The notes: a model not told the origin generated them from the letters alone. Shown: positions 9,992 through 19,640, numbered from the stretch's first letter. The stretch is 64,000 nucleotides of DNA from JAPOXR01 sp964291445 (GCA_964291445.2 OZ219862.1:1240001-1304000), one strand, 5' to 3'. A program made the numbers and translations.

Positions 9992-10313
9992 GCCCGAATT
10001 CCGATCCTCTCCGCCCCGGTCATCCATCCTCTGACAGGGACCCTATAGGGAATCGCCAAGGATAGTGCCATTACCGGTTCTTCCTGTCCATTCCGCCAAT
10101 CACGGACGCCCGGGACCGCCCGGCGCCACACCGCAGGCCCTGCATGCTGTCCTGGACAGACTTGCCATGGCCGTCGGCGCGGGCCCGCTACGCAGGCCGG
10201 ATGCGCGACCTTGCAGTCGGCAGCTCCGGATCATTACACCGGAGCCCAAACCAGGGACTCCGCCGGATAATCAGGGCCGGATTTGCCCACCAGGCCGGCT
10301 CCAGGGTGATTTG
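9992..10313. other. Intergenic region between mdh and sucC
   Basis: No gene is visible. It contains an inverted repeat at 10223-10245 (GCTCCGG, 9-nt loop, CCGGAGC), which could be an mdh 3' structure or a regulatory hairpin before sucC. It probably holds a sucC promoter, but I cannot point to clear -35/-10 boxes. Confidence 0.4.
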
Positions 10314-11273
10314 CTACAGTGACGGGTCGATCTCCCGGCATGCCGCCACGAGATTGCTGACCGAATCTGCCGAACGATCGAATTCCTCGCGCTCGGCACC
10401 TTCCAGTGAAATCTCCACAACCCGCTCGACCCCGCCGCCGCCGATCATGACCGGCACGCCAACATACATGTCGGACATTCCGTATTCGCCGTCGAGGTGG
10501 GCTGCGCAGGGAAGAACGCGCTTCTGGTCCCGGAGATAGGCTTCGGCCATCTCGATGGCCGCGGCCGCCGGGGCATGATAGGCAGAACCGGTGCCCATGA
10601 GATTGACGATCTCGATGCCGCCATCCCGGGTGCGCTGGATGATCGCATCCAGTCTTTCCTGCGACATCCATCCCATCTTCACCAGGTCGGTGACCGGGAT
10701 CCCGGCAACGGTCGAATAGCGCGGCAGCGGCACCATGGTGTCGCCATGGCCGCCCAGCACGAATGCCGTCACATCCCGCATCGACACCCCCAGCTCGAGT
10801 GAGATGAAATGCCGGAAGCGGGCCGAATCGAGAATTCCCGCCATGCCGACAACCTTGGCGGGCGGCAAGCCGGAATATTTCTGCAGGGCCCAGACCATGG
10901 CGTCGAGGGGGTTGGTGATGCAGATGACGAATGCGTCGGGGGCATTGGCGGCAATTCCTTCGCCTACCGACTTCATCACCTTGAGATTGATTCCAAGAAG
11001 GTCATCCCTGGACATGCCGGGCCGTCTCGGCACGCCGGCAGTCACGATGCAGACATCGGCCCCGGCGATCCCCTCATAGGTGGTGGTGCCGCTGACGGAT
11101 GCATCGAACCGGCTCACCGGTCCGCTCTCGGCGATGTCGAGCGCCTTGCCCTGCGGCAACCCGTCCTGGATGTCGAACAGCACGACATCTCCAAGTTCCC
11201 GGAGAACCGACAAATGGGACAGCGTGCCACCAATCTGGCCAGACCCCAGCATCGCAATTCGGAAGCGTTTCAT
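10314..11273 (-). CDS. mdh: Malate dehydrogenase (NAD, LDH-like type)
   Basis: This enzyme oxidises malate to oxaloacetate. It has 319 residues. The Rossmann loop is GSGQIGGTL (10-18), with NAD-selective Asp34 in VVLFD. The substrate-binding loop is VPRRPGMSR (81-89), and the catalytic pair includes His176 in GGHGDTMVP. VGMAGILDSARFR is the family block. The open frame runs 50 codons upstream, but MKRFRIAMLG is the expected N-terminus. It stands upstream of the suc genes on the same strand. Confidence 0.96.
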   Translation of the reverse strand: MKRFRIAMLGSGQIGGTLSHLSVLRELGDVVLFDIQDGLPQGKALDIAESGPVSRFDASVSGTTTYEGIAGADVCIVTAGVPRRPGMSRDDLLGINLKVMKSVGEGIAANAPDAFVICITNPLDAMVWALQKYSGLPPAKVVGMAGILDSARFRHFISLELGVSMRDVTAFVLGGHGDTMVPLPRYSTVAGIPVTDLVKMGWMSQERLDAIIQRTRDGGIEIVNLMGTGSAYHAPAAAAIEMAEAYLRDQKRVLPCAAHLDGEYGMSDMYVGVPVMIGGGGVERVVEISLEGAEREEFDRSADSVSNLVAACREIDPSL

Positions 11274-11555
11274 GCATGACCCCGTGAAAGTCGCAAAACT
11301 GGAAAATTTCGTAACAACCGGCAGATTGGAAAGCAACCCGAGATTGTACCCGGCCAAGCCACCCCCAATTCCAGAAACGACCAGCAACAACCAGCCGGCA
11401 CTCACCATCCCGACCGCTTGCAAGGTCAGCCGTCAACGGGTGCAGTTGAAACCCGCTGTTCCGGGAAATGGCAGTGATGGTGTTGAGTTCAACATCATGG
11501 AAGCTGTTTGACAATGGTCAGGAACGGCAGGTCCAAGCCAGTGCAGCTGTCGCCA

Positions 11556-12145
11556 TCACTCGAATCTGAATTCGTTGAGCAGCCGCCATGCCTTGGTCCC
11601 GCGCAACGCCTCGTTGTCCTGGGCCAGATCCCAGGCCGTCTGTCCGTCACCTGTTCTTGCCGAGCCGTCAGCACCGGCATCAAGAAGCATGGTGATCACG
11701 TCGGGGTTGTCAGCTTTGGTGGCAGCAATGTGCAGCGCCGTCTTGCCTTCCCGATCGTCCCTGGCATTCACATCGGCGCCGGCCTCAATCAGCTCGGCGA
11801 TCACGTCGAAATTGGCGTTGAAGGCCGCGTAGTGCAGCGGTGTCGCTTCACCCTTGTCCCTCGAATTCGGATCACCACCGGCCACGATCAGCTCGGCGGT
11901 CACCCTGGGACTCTGGTTGAAGAAGGCTGCCCAGTGCAGCGGGGTCTCGCCATTCTCATCTCTTGCATCCGGATCGGCGGATCGGCGCCGCCTTGCACAC
12001 AATTCTCGACATCATGGACCGTGGCCTGGATGAAGAATTCCATGCTGTTCCAGGTGTCGCATGATGGTGCGGCCACGGCCGGCATCACGCTGGTCGCAAC
12101 GGCGGCCAGCCAGGTGAAGAGGCGGATTGAAGTTGTCACTGTCAT
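11556..12145 (-). pseudogene. Exported ankyrin-repeat protein, frameshifted by an 8-bp tandem duplication
   Basis: Two overlapping frames together encode one protein. The 5' part (from 12145) encodes a signal peptide (SIRLFTWLAAVATSVMPAVA) and then NSMEFFIQATVHDVENCVQGGADP. The 3' part encodes four ankyrin repeats (DENGETPLHWAA, GEATPLHYAA, GKTALHIAA, GDGQTAWDLA). The switch falls on two adjacent copies of CGGATCGG at 11970-11985. Removing one copy restores the ankyrin loop GADPDARDENG in a single frame of about 195 codons. A GTG at 12139 has GGGAG at good spacing and may be the true start. Either a recent mutation or an assembly error is possible. Confidence 0.82.
11970..11985. repeat. 8-bp tandem duplication that breaks the ankyrin gene
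   Basis: CGGATCGG occurs twice back to back (11970-11977 and 11978-11985). The extra 8 bp shift the frame of the ankyrin-repeat gene. Confidence 0.9.
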
Positions 12146-12425
12146 CTCCCGCGGCCGGACCGGGCCCTGGCGCACGCACAATCAGCGCTCAGCCCGGCAC
12201 TGTCAATTGAAGCCGCAAGGCGGCGAGAACTTCCGGGGCAATCTTCCGGCCGTTGCCCTTACCCCCGGCCATGTCTGCGTGTAGCAACCAGGCGGCCAGA
12301 GCCTGGCACTGCCGCGAGCGGCGCTGGATCCAGGGTCGAATTGCCTGATCTTGAGAATCCGCACAGATTCTGTATCTGTCATTTTGGGGGTTGACGCGAA
12401 ATCGCCCGGCCCTACTTTTGGAAGC

Positions 12426-12638
12426 ATGAGCGGCGCCCCGGACCATTACGAACTGGCCCGGCAAATCGCCGTCATGGAGGAACGCATGAAAACGATGCAA
12501 GCTGATCTTTCAGCCACCCTTGAGCGTTTCCGGACCGACATGGCGCGCCGCGACATGGCGCTTTACGGTCTGTTGGTCGTGCTTCTCGCTGGCGTTGTTC
12601 TTACCCTGCTCCGCCTGTACGTCTTTCCCGCCGGGTGA
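12426..12638 (+). CDS. Small coiled-coil membrane protein
   Basis: This is a predicted 70-residue protein. Residues 1-45 are charged and heptad-like (ARQIAVMEERMKTMQADLS), suggesting a coiled coil. Residues 47-68 are one hydrophobic helix (ALYGLLVVLLAGVVLTLLRL). The design resembles small bacterial membrane-anchored coiled-coil proteins of unknown function. The ATG at 12426 has GGAAG directly before it, with short spacing. The gene stands alone; no function can be assigned. Confidence 0.55.
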   Translation: MSGAPDHYELARQIAVMEERMKTMQADLSATLERFRTDMARRDMALYGLLVVLLAGVVLTLLRLYVFPAG

Positions 12639-13065
12639 CGCTCTCTCGTGGCCTTCACGGGTGATTGAACGCAAGATATGGACCACCGCTGGCCCAAGCC
12701 TGCGGGGAAAAGCCGCAATATCCTGAGTCCGGGCAATCGGGCCGGTAGCTGTAGCAAAACGACCGTTTTCCTGGCGGGGAGGCGGCGCCGCCCGGTCTGA
12801 TGTGAGAACAGTCTCAGGCAATTCGAGCCGAAATCGGCGATGATCTCAAGCACGGTGCCAGCGGCCCAGGGTTACAGCCTTAAGCTTAGCGAGTGGACGC
12901 CCCCTACCGGAACCGACCCGATTTAGCACTCAGCCGGAACCGACCCGACCTCGCCAGCCGACCGGAAGTCCGAAACGCCTTGATCTTGATTCAAGGCGCC
13001 CCTCATCCCATATAGCCGTTTGCTCCGCCTATAATCAGTCTCACCGCCAATAATAAGGAATGGAC
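12639..13065. other. Intergenic region with a 15-bp direct repeat
   Basis: No intact gene is visible. CCGGAACCGACCCGA occurs twice, at 12907-12921 and 12934-12948. Clustered short direct repeats of this kind are seen at insertion-sequence ends (for example in the IS21 family), but no transposase is nearby, so this is only a possible IS scar. The yceI promoter should lie at the right end. Confidence 0.4.
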
Positions 13066-13641
13066 ATGAACAAGCGCATTCTCGCCGTCGTCATGGGGCT
13101 GTCCTTGCTGGCATTTCCGGCTGCGGAGGCCGCTGCCGACGAATACCGGATCGATCCCGCCCACAGCGTCGTCCAGTTCAAGATCTCCCATCTCGGGTAC
13201 TCTTGGGTGATCGGCGTCTTCGACAGAATTTCCGGCAGGTTCACCTACGACCCGGCGGCGGGGCCGGGCGGACAGATGGTCGCTGTCGAGATCGAGACCG
13301 CCAGCATCGACACCGGCCATGCGGAGCGCGACAAGCATCTGCGCTCGCCAGGCTTCCTGAACGTGATGAAGTTTCCGAAGGCGAGCTTCGTCAGCACCGG
13401 CTACGAGGGCGATGCCAAGGGCGGCACGATGAAGGGAAACCTGACCCTGATGGGCGTCACGAAACCCATCGCCATAGCGGTGAAGAAGGTGGGCGAAGGG
13501 AACGACCCTTGGGGCGGCTACCGGGCTGGTTTCGAGGGTACGGTGACGATCAACCGGAGGGACTTCAACGCCGGGCGCGACCTCGGGCCGGCCTCCGAAT
13601 CCATGGATCTCTTCCTGTCCCTCGAAGGAGTACGCCAATAG
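13066..13641 (+). CDS. YceI family periplasmic protein
   Basis: This is a secreted lipocalin-like protein of 191 residues. A signal peptide (residues 1-23, ending AAEAAAD) is followed by the YceI barrel, with YRIDPAHSVVQFKISHLG, ERDKHLRSPGFL, GNLTLMGVTKPI and the C-terminal EGTVTINRRDFNAG. The family binds polyisoprenoid or amide lipids. ATG 13066 has AAGGA six bases upstream, better than the ATG at 13060. The gene is followed 19 bp later by a cytochrome b561. YceI-b561 pairs are common and suggest a joint redox or quinone-related role. Confidence 0.92.
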   Translation: MNKRILAVVMGLSLLAFPAAEAAADEYRIDPAHSVVQFKISHLGYSWVIGVFDRISGRFTYDPAAGPGGQMVAVEIETASIDTGHAERDKHLRSPGFLNVMKFPKASFVSTGYEGDAKGGTMKGNLTLMGVTKPIAIAVKKVGEGNDPWGGYRAGFEGTVTINRRDFNAGRDLGPASESMDLFLSLEGVRQ

Positions 13642-13660
13642 CGGCAACGCAGGCTTCGCC

Positions 13661-14236
13661 ATGTGGATGAACCGCCGGGACCGTTACGGCCTGATCTCCA
13701 TAGGCTTTCACTGGGCGATCGCGCTCGCCATGTTCGGGCTGGTCGGACTCGGTGCGTGGATGGTGGGGCTCACCTACTACGATCCCTGGTACAACCGCTC
13801 GCTCGCGCTTCACAAGGCGTTCGGGATCCTGGCGTTGATGCTCGTAGCGGCCAAGTTCGGCTGGCGGATCGTCGACCCGGCCCCTTCCTTGGGGCCGGAG
13901 GTCACACCTTACGAGCGCATCGGCGCCACGGCGATGCACTGGTTCCTCAACGCGTTCATCCTGCTCCTGCCGGTGACCGGCTACCTGACCTCGACCTCGG
14001 AGGGAGCGGGCATCGACATTGTCGGGCTGTTCGAGGTACCCGCTCTGTTCGACATGTCCGAGGGCGCCCGCGACCTCGCCATCGAACTCCACTTCTATCT
14101 GGCCTATGGCCTCATCGCGCTCGTGGCCCTTCACGCCGGGGCGGCGCTCAAGCACCATCTGGTAGACAAGGGATCGACCCTGCGGCGCATGCTGGTCCCT
14201 CGCTCCTCCTCAGGCGGAGTCGATCGATCTGCCTGA
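13661..14236 (+). CDS. Cytochrome b561 family protein
   Basis: This is an inner-membrane di-haem b cytochrome of 191 residues with four predicted helices. FHWAIALAMFGLVGLG, LHKAFGILALMLVAAK, MHWFLNAFILLLPVTGYL and ELHFYLAYGLIALVALHAGAALKHH supply the conserved His ligands. The family moves electrons between quinol and other acceptors. It follows yceI directly and is probably co-transcribed with it. Confidence 0.92.
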   Translation: MWMNRRDRYGLISIGFHWAIALAMFGLVGLGAWMVGLTYYDPWYNRSLALHKAFGILALMLVAAKFGWRIVDPAPSLGPEVTPYERIGATAMHWFLNAFILLLPVTGYLTSTSEGAGIDIVGLFEVPALFDMSEGARDLAIELHFYLAYGLIALVALHAGAALKHHLVDKGSTLRRMLVPRSSSGGVDRSA

Positions 14237-14393
14237 TGCGGCTCCCGCATCCGGGCCGGAATGTCCCGCGCTTTGTGCAGGGCACGCTGGACATCAGTTC
14301 TTGGGGCTTGCACAGCGCAACCGGGCAATCCACGGCGTCCCGTGACACGATATGGGGTCTATCCGAACAAAATTCCCGCTGCCGGCGATAGCC

Positions 14394-14720
14394 CTAATCG
14401 CCGGAATCGTGCTCGGTGATGCCGACCAGCTCGACCGGCGGGCGGTCGGGGAACCGGGCGATCAGCGACAGGCTGCCGCCCATCGCCTCGACCGTCCGGC
14501 GCAGCGTGGACAGCAGGAATTCTGTCCGCTTCTCCAGCCTCGAGATGGCATCCTGGCTGATGCCGAGCTCGCGGGCAACGCTCGCCTGGGTCAGGGCCCG
14601 GGCCTTGCGCAACTCGCGGAGTGTCATCTCCTCGGCGATCACCTCGGCCGCCCTGTCCTCGATCCTGCGACGCCGCGTTGGGTCGAGTTCCGCCATCATG
14701 TCATCAAGGCTCACAGTCAT
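14394..14720 (-). CDS. XRE-family antitoxin (HigA-like)
   Basis: This is a 108-residue DNA-binding protein. A helix-turn-helix of Cro/CI type occupies about 48-72 (ALTQASVARELGISQDAISRLEK). The C-terminus RRTVEAMGGSLSLIARFPD is typical of antitoxins partnered with Gp49/HigB-type toxins. Its ATG overlaps the stop of the upstream toxin frame (ATGA). It appears intact although the toxin is frameshifted. By family behaviour it probably represses its own operon. Confidence 0.88.
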   Translation of the reverse strand: MTVSLDDMMAELDPTRRRRIEDRAAEVIAEEMTLRELRKARALTQASVARELGISQDAISRLEKRTEFLLSTLRRTVEAMGGSLSLIARFPDRPPVELVGITEHDSGD

Positions 14721-15027
14721 TGCACATCTCCCTTATCAGCGAGCCGGGCAAGCTGCCGATCAAACCGCTCGTCGGTTTTGCCGATGCGCGTCCGGTAGAA
14801 TCGCCGCTCGCTGCCGCCCGACTTGTCGCCCGCCACCAGAAGAGGGCGCGGCGCACGAGATCGAACGCGACCAGCCATTCACCACCGACGGCGCTGAAGC
14901 GCAGCTCCGTCATGTTGGCGTGCCGCGAGCCGTTCAGCGAATGCGCGAGAATCGCCCTGCGCACTTCCACATGCAACGCTGACAACTCGGGCTCGAACTC
15001 CTCGGCAATCCGCACCCGCCAATTCAT
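14717..15027 (-). pseudogene. RelE/HigB-like toxin (phage Gp49 family), one-base frameshift
   Basis: The reading frame starts MNWRVRIAEEFEPELSAL at 15027 and runs to VRRALF. At about 14839 it must shift by one base to continue VAGDKSGGSERRFYRTRIG, the conserved C-terminal block of Gp49/HigB-like toxins. That second frame ends with a TGA at 14717 that overlaps the antitoxin ATG, as in intact operons. One missing base after CTCTTC explains the break; the repaired product would be about 103 residues. As sequenced the toxin is inactive. A sequencing indel is the alternative. Confidence 0.85.
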
Positions 15028-15292
15028 GGTTTCAGGATGGGGTCGCCGGGATATGACGTCAAGGACATATACCCCCGATCTTCGTCCGGAAGGGCAGGAC
15101 ATGACCGGTCAGACCGGATGTTCGCGAGATGTCTTGCCTGCACAGCGCCGGAAGCAGGGCAAAAGTTTGGTATCCGGGAATTTTTCGCCGCTGTGCTGGC
15201 CTCCACGGGTCAGCCCCGGCGGCGCGCCTGGCAGGCAGGCATTCTCGCCGGATGATCCATCAACCCGGTGGCGGGTACTCACCTGGACGTGA

Positions 15293-16408
15293 TCACATCG
15301 CGTCCTTCAGCATGCCGAGGTAGTCCCCGGCGCTGGCGGGCCGGGCATTGGTGGCGGAAAGGTGGTTCACGGAGGCTTTCCCGGCGATCCCGGGAAGGAG
15401 ATTCGGCTCAACCCCCAATGCACCAAGCTGTGTCGGCAGGCCGAGTTCCCGCACGAAATCGGTCATCCATTCCTGCAGGCCCCGGTATGCGGGAACACGC
15501 ATTGCCCGGCGAATATCGGCAAAGGCAACATCGGCATGGCCATCGTTGAAGCCGAGGATGTGCGGCAGCAGGATGCCGACCAGGGTTCCGTGATGGTGAC
15601 CGAGTTCTCCCAGGGGTGCCGCCATCGCATGTGCGCCGCCGAGGGACTTCTGAAGGCACATTCCTCCCATCAGGGCGGCCATCATCATCTGGCAGCGGGC
15701 CTCGCGGTTGCTTCCGTCCTCGACGGCGACCGGCAACCACCTCGCCGCCCGGCGAGCGGCTTCGAGTCCGATGGCCGCGGCGGGCGGGTTTTCAAGGGAG
15801 CTGCAGCAGGACTCGACGCCGTGAGCCAATGCATCAATTCCGGTGGCCGCCGTCAGCCCGGGCGGCAGCGACAGGGTGAGTTCGGGATCACAGATCACCA
15901 CATCGGCCACCATGTTCAGGTTGACGGCGACCGATACCGAGCCATCGAGCAGGGTCATCACGCAGGCTCGACCAACTTCGGCCCCGGTGCCCGCCGCGGT
16001 CGGAATCGCGATCTGGGGCGACACCTGTCCGATCCGGTCGGATCCACCCTTTCCGACGCCATGATCCGCGAGGCTGCCGCCATGACTCGACAAGAGGGCG
16101 ATCGCCTTGGCCAGATCGATCGGCGAGCCGCCACCCAGCGCAATGATCCCGTCACAGCCCCGGTCATGCCAGATCTGCAGGCATTCAAGCAGGGATTGCT
16201 CGGTAGGGTTGCCGGTCGTGCCGTCATACACGACCGGGACCGAGGGCTTCGCCGCGTCGAGTACGCGCTGGAGGATTCCGACGTTGGCGACCCCCTGGTC
16301 GGTTACGAGAAGCGGCCGGCCCAGGCCCATCTCCGCAATGTGGTCACCCAGGCTCGAGACGGCGCCGAAATCGAAGTGGATGCGTGACAGGTACTCGATC
16401 AACGGCAT
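15293..16408 (-). CDS. Iron-containing alcohol dehydrogenase
   Basis: This is a group III (Fe-dependent) alcohol dehydrogenase of 371 residues. It shows the NAD-binding GGGSPIDLAKAIAL (about 90-105), IPTAAGTGAEVG, and the metal-site region TGIDALAHGVES with downstream His residues (GGAHAMAAPLGELGHHHG). It overlaps the upstream aldehyde dehydrogenase stop by 10 bp and is the last gene of the dctPQM-monooxygenase-ALDH-ADH run. Its likely job is interconversion of an alcohol or hydroxy-acid intermediate; the substrate is not evident. Confidence 0.92.
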   Translation of the reverse strand: MPLIEYLSRIHFDFGAVSSLGDHIAEMGLGRPLLVTDQGVANVGILQRVLDAAKPSVPVVYDGTTGNPTEQSLLECLQIWHDRGCDGIIALGGGSPIDLAKAIALLSSHGGSLADHGVGKGGSDRIGQVSPQIAIPTAAGTGAEVGRACVMTLLDGSVSVAVNLNMVADVVICDPELTLSLPPGLTAATGIDALAHGVESCCSSLENPPAAAIGLEAARRAARWLPVAVEDGSNREARCQMMMAALMGGMCLQKSLGGAHAMAAPLGELGHHHGTLVGILLPHILGFNDGHADVAFADIRRAMRVPAYRGLQEWMTDFVRELGLPTQLGALGVEPNLLPGIAGKASVNHLSATNARPASAGDYLGMLKDAM

Positions 16409-17856
16409 TGGCCACTGACCTCGTAGTAGATGTGCTTGGTCTCGAGAAAATCGTTAATTGCCTCGATCCCGTGCAACCGACCGATTCCGCTCTGGCGGTA
16501 GCCACCGGTTTCCACCTCGGCAAGCAACCGGTTGTGGCAGTTGAGCCAGACCGTGCCGAATTTGAGCCTGCGCCCCATCCGCATCGAGACATCGAGATCC
16601 CTGGTGTAGACCGATGCCGCCAGGCCGAACCTCGTGGCATTGGATTTGCGGACCGCTTCCTGTTCGGTCGTGAAGCGTTCGAGCGAAACGACCGGCCCGA
16701 ACAACTCTTCCTGCACCAGGTCATGGGTCACATCGCCGATCTCGAACATGGTGGGGGTCACAAAAAAGCCCCGGGACAGCTCGCCGGTGCCCGCCATGCC
16801 GCGCACGACGAGGTTTGCCTCCTTTGCGGCATGATCGATAATGCCCAGCAACCGTTGCTGGGCGGGCTTGTCGATGACCGGGCCCAGTTCCGTGCCCGGT
16901 GCCCGCGCGTCTCCGACCCTGGTGGTTTCATAGAGATTGCGCAGCCGTTCCTTCATCTCGCCATATACGCCATCCTGGACGAGGACCCGGCTGACACAGG
17001 TGCACATCTGCCCGTTCAGCGCCAGTGATCCCCGCTTGATCTCGGCTGCCGCCCGGTCGAGATCGGCGTCGTCGAAGACGATGGCGGGGGCCTTGCCGCC
17101 AAGTTCAAGCGAGACATGCTTGATGGTATGGGCGGCATTGGCCATGATTGCCCGGCCAGTGCGGGTCGAGCCGGTGAACGAGACCACGTCGATCCGGGGA
17201 TGGGATGACAATACCCTGCCGACTTCCGTGCCGAACTCGTTGACCGAGTTGATGACTCCTTCCGGAATCGAGGAGACGGCATCAAAACAGGCCATCACCG
17301 CCGCATTCGTCAGCGGGGTCTGCGGGGCGGGTTTGACGATCACCGTGCAACCGGCCGCGAGCGCCGGCGCGACCGACCTGACGAGCAGGGTGACGGGCGC
17401 ATTCCACGGCACGATTGCGGAAACGACGCCCGCCGGCTCCCGGGTCATCAGGCTCATCCGGCCTGCACCGCTCTCGAAGGTCCGACCGAAGACGTTGCGG
17501 GCAATGCCGGCGTAGTACCTGGCTTCACCATGACCGGCAGCGACTTCGTGGCGGGCCTGGTCCAGCACCTTGCCGTTCTCCTGCGACATCAATTCGGCAA
17601 TTTCCCCAGCCCGGGCTTCGAGGATATCGGCAAATTCCAGAAGTGCGGCGGACCGAAGCCGCGGCTCATGGGCCCAGGAGCTGGTTTCGAAGGCGTGGTG
17701 TGCCGCCATGACCGCCTGTTCGGCAAGCGATTCCGAACCCGTGGGTGCCTCGGCAATTCTCGAGCAATCCGAGGGGTTCAGGACCGTCATCATTCCGTTG
17801 GGCGCATCTGCGAGCCAGTTGCCTGAAATGTAGTGGCACCCTCGTGGTTCCCCCAT
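16399..17856 (-). CDS. NAD(P)-dependent aldehyde dehydrogenase
   Basis: This is a 485-residue member of the ALDH superfamily that oxidises an aldehyde to an acid. Visible motifs are IVPWNAPVTLLVRSVAPAL (substrate and cofactor region), FTGSTRTGRAI, LELGGKAP (general-base Glu) and GQMCTCVSR (catalytic Cys, about residue 280). The open frame runs upstream, but ATG 17856 has GAGGAGAGG just before it. It lies 10 bp after the FAD monooxygenase and overlaps the alcohol dehydrogenase. Confidence 0.93.
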   Translation of the reverse strand: MGEPRGCHYISGNWLADAPNGMMTVLNPSDCSRIAEAPTGSESLAEQAVMAAHHAFETSSWAHEPRLRSAALLEFADILEARAGEIAELMSQENGKVLDQARHEVAAGHGEARYYAGIARNVFGRTFESGAGRMSLMTREPAGVVSAIVPWNAPVTLLVRSVAPALAAGCTVIVKPAPQTPLTNAAVMACFDAVSSIPEGVINSVNEFGTEVGRVLSSHPRIDVVSFTGSTRTGRAIMANAAHTIKHVSLELGGKAPAIVFDDADLDRAAAEIKRGSLALNGQMCTCVSRVLVQDGVYGEMKERLRNLYETTRVGDARAPGTELGPVIDKPAQQRLLGIIDHAAKEANLVVRGMAGTGELSRGFFVTPTMFEIGDVTHDLVQEELFGPVVSLERFTTEQEAVRKSNATRFGLAASVYTRDLDVSMRMGRRLKFGTVWLNCHNRLLAEVETGGYRQSGIGRLHGIEAINDFLETKHIYYEVSGQCR

Positions 17857-17866
17857 ATCCCTCTCC

Positions 17867-19435
17867 TCAAGCTCCTGTTGCGATGTCGAGAACGGTTTTC
17901 GCATCCACATGCCCGCCGGTTCCGACCCAGGCCAGGAATTGGTCCGGGCGGACCAGCATCGCCTCGCATCCGTAAACCCCGACAAACCGGGGGTCTGCAA
18001 GTGTCACGATCCCGAGGGGGATGCCGCGGGCCCGCGCAGTCTGCTCGAAGCGCCTCGAGAGTTCGGCGTTGCCGGACAGATCCACCAGGGTGAAGCCGGT
18101 CCCCAGCAGGTTCCACAGATCTTCTCCCGGTACATGGTGCGGGGCGAGGTGATGGCCGGGCCGGGCAGTGAATTCATGCACGCCGCGGGCGCCTGACCGG
18201 ACTTCACCCGCCCCCGCAACAATCGGAGAGCCAGAATAGTGTGGCAGGAACTGCGTGACACCGGAATCATCTGCGTTGGCCCGGCCAGCCCAGGCAGCCT
18301 CGAATGCTTCGAGGTCACGGGCGGGAGAATAGCTGGCCGTGAATTCCCGGAAATCATCGATCATCGGCGAAATGAAGTCTGCATTGACCGACTCGAAGAC
18401 CGGATGCCGCTCCAGGCTGTAGCTGTCGAGTAGACCCTTGCCCGCCCAGCCATTCAGCACCGCCTCAAGTTTCCAACCGAGGTTTCGTGCGTCTTCAAGC
18501 CCGGTGTTGATGCCGTAGCCACCGTATGGCGGATGGCTGTGACAGGCATCGCCGGCAATGAAGATGCGGCCGCTTCGATAGGACCTGGCCTGGCTTATCC
18601 TGAGATCCCAGAAGCCGATATGCTCGAAATCCAGGGCAAACTCCCTGCCGGCCACCCGATGCAGGAAGGCATGAAAGTCGAAGTTCTCGCTAGTGGTGCC
18701 TTCCGGCACCGGTGAGTGGAAGAACCAGCCCCCATTGAGGTCGACCCGCCCCAGGAACTGCCAGTAGCCCTCCATGTCGGGGTTCATGACATTGAAGATC
18801 GACTTTCCGGGAAAGCGTGCAAGGAGATCATGCAGTTCCATCGACCGGAACACCAGCAGGGCCATTCGGGGTCCCTCGCGGTCGGTATCGCTCCTGATTC
18901 CGGCCTGCTCGCGGGTAATGGAACGGGCGCCGTCACAACCTGCGCAGAATCTTGCGCGCACGCGCCGGCGCTCGTTGCGGGTCGTTTCGTAGCGGACCAG
19001 GACCGTCGATGACTCCTGTTCGACCCCGGTAACCCTGGCCCCGGTGACCAGGGTGATCTCCGGCAGTTTCGATGCCCGGTCCCGGAGAATTCGCTCCAGG
19101 ATGTACTGGGGCAGTCGTTCGTTCTCGGCAAAGTAATAGGCACCGACCCTTGAGCGACGGAACCAGTCGTAGTGATAGCGGCCCAGGAGACTGCCATGGG
19201 TTACCAGCCCCGCATTTCCGAATTCCGGTGGAATCGGGCTGGCATCCCGCACCGCCTGCGAAACACCCCAGGCCCGAAGATGCTCGCCGGTGCGTTGCGT
19301 GAGGTTCTGCCCCTTCGGAATTCCGTGCACCGATTCGGACCGTTCGAGGACGGTGCTGGTCACGCCCCTGAGCGCCAGGTCGATCGCCAGACCGAGACCG
19401 ACCGGACCACCGCCGGCAATGACGACCTCGCTCAT
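17867..19435 (-). CDS. FAD-dependent monooxygenase (aromatic hydroxylase type)
   Basis: This is a PheA/TfdB/MhpA-like class A flavin monooxygenase of about 522 residues. The N-terminus MSEVVIAGGGPVGLGLAIDL carries the dinucleotide GxGxxG (8-13). Near residue 280 is the second FAD block GRIFIAGDACHSHPP followed by GYGINTGLEDARNLGWKL. The C-terminal 120 residues form the thioredoxin-like tail of the family (LVRPDQFLAWVG). These enzymes hydroxylate phenolic substrates with NAD(P)H. A start at 19480 is also possible. It lies between a TRAP transporter and ALDH/ADH genes. Confidence 0.9.
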   Translation of the reverse strand: MSEVVIAGGGPVGLGLAIDLALRGVTSTVLERSESVHGIPKGQNLTQRTGEHLRAWGVSQAVRDASPIPPEFGNAGLVTHGSLLGRYHYDWFRRSRVGAYYFAENERLPQYILERILRDRASKLPEITLVTGARVTGVEQESSTVLVRYETTRNERRRVRARFCAGCDGARSITREQAGIRSDTDREGPRMALLVFRSMELHDLLARFPGKSIFNVMNPDMEGYWQFLGRVDLNGGWFFHSPVPEGTTSENFDFHAFLHRVAGREFALDFEHIGFWDLRISQARSYRSGRIFIAGDACHSHPPYGGYGINTGLEDARNLGWKLEAVLNGWAGKGLLDSYSLERHPVFESVNADFISPMIDDFREFTASYSPARDLEAFEAAWAGRANADDSGVTQFLPHYSGSPIVAGAGEVRSGARGVHEFTARPGHHLAPHHVPGEDLWNLLGTGFTLVDLSGNAELSRRFEQTARARGIPLGIVTLADPRFVGVYGCEAMLVRPDQFLAWVGTGGHVDAKTVLDIATGA

Positions 19436-19640
19436 GCCGACAGGGATGGGTCTGGCCCGGCCCGGAACCCGGTTGGCCATGACAGGGGTCCGGAAGGCAG
19501 CGTCCTATTCATTTGGCAGATCTTCCGATCAGGACTGTCTCCTCCTGGCGGCCCGCGCGTGGTCCGGAATTTGCCGGGCATCCATTGCCCCTCCCTTGCG
19601 TCTTGCTGAATGCGACCATGACAGCACCCACCTGGTACGT

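Noticed and set aside
12563..12853. IS66-like transposase fragment on the minus strand
   Set aside because: A short RRRLPA-like stretch looked suggestive, but the following residues do not keep the order of IS66 motifs in any frame.
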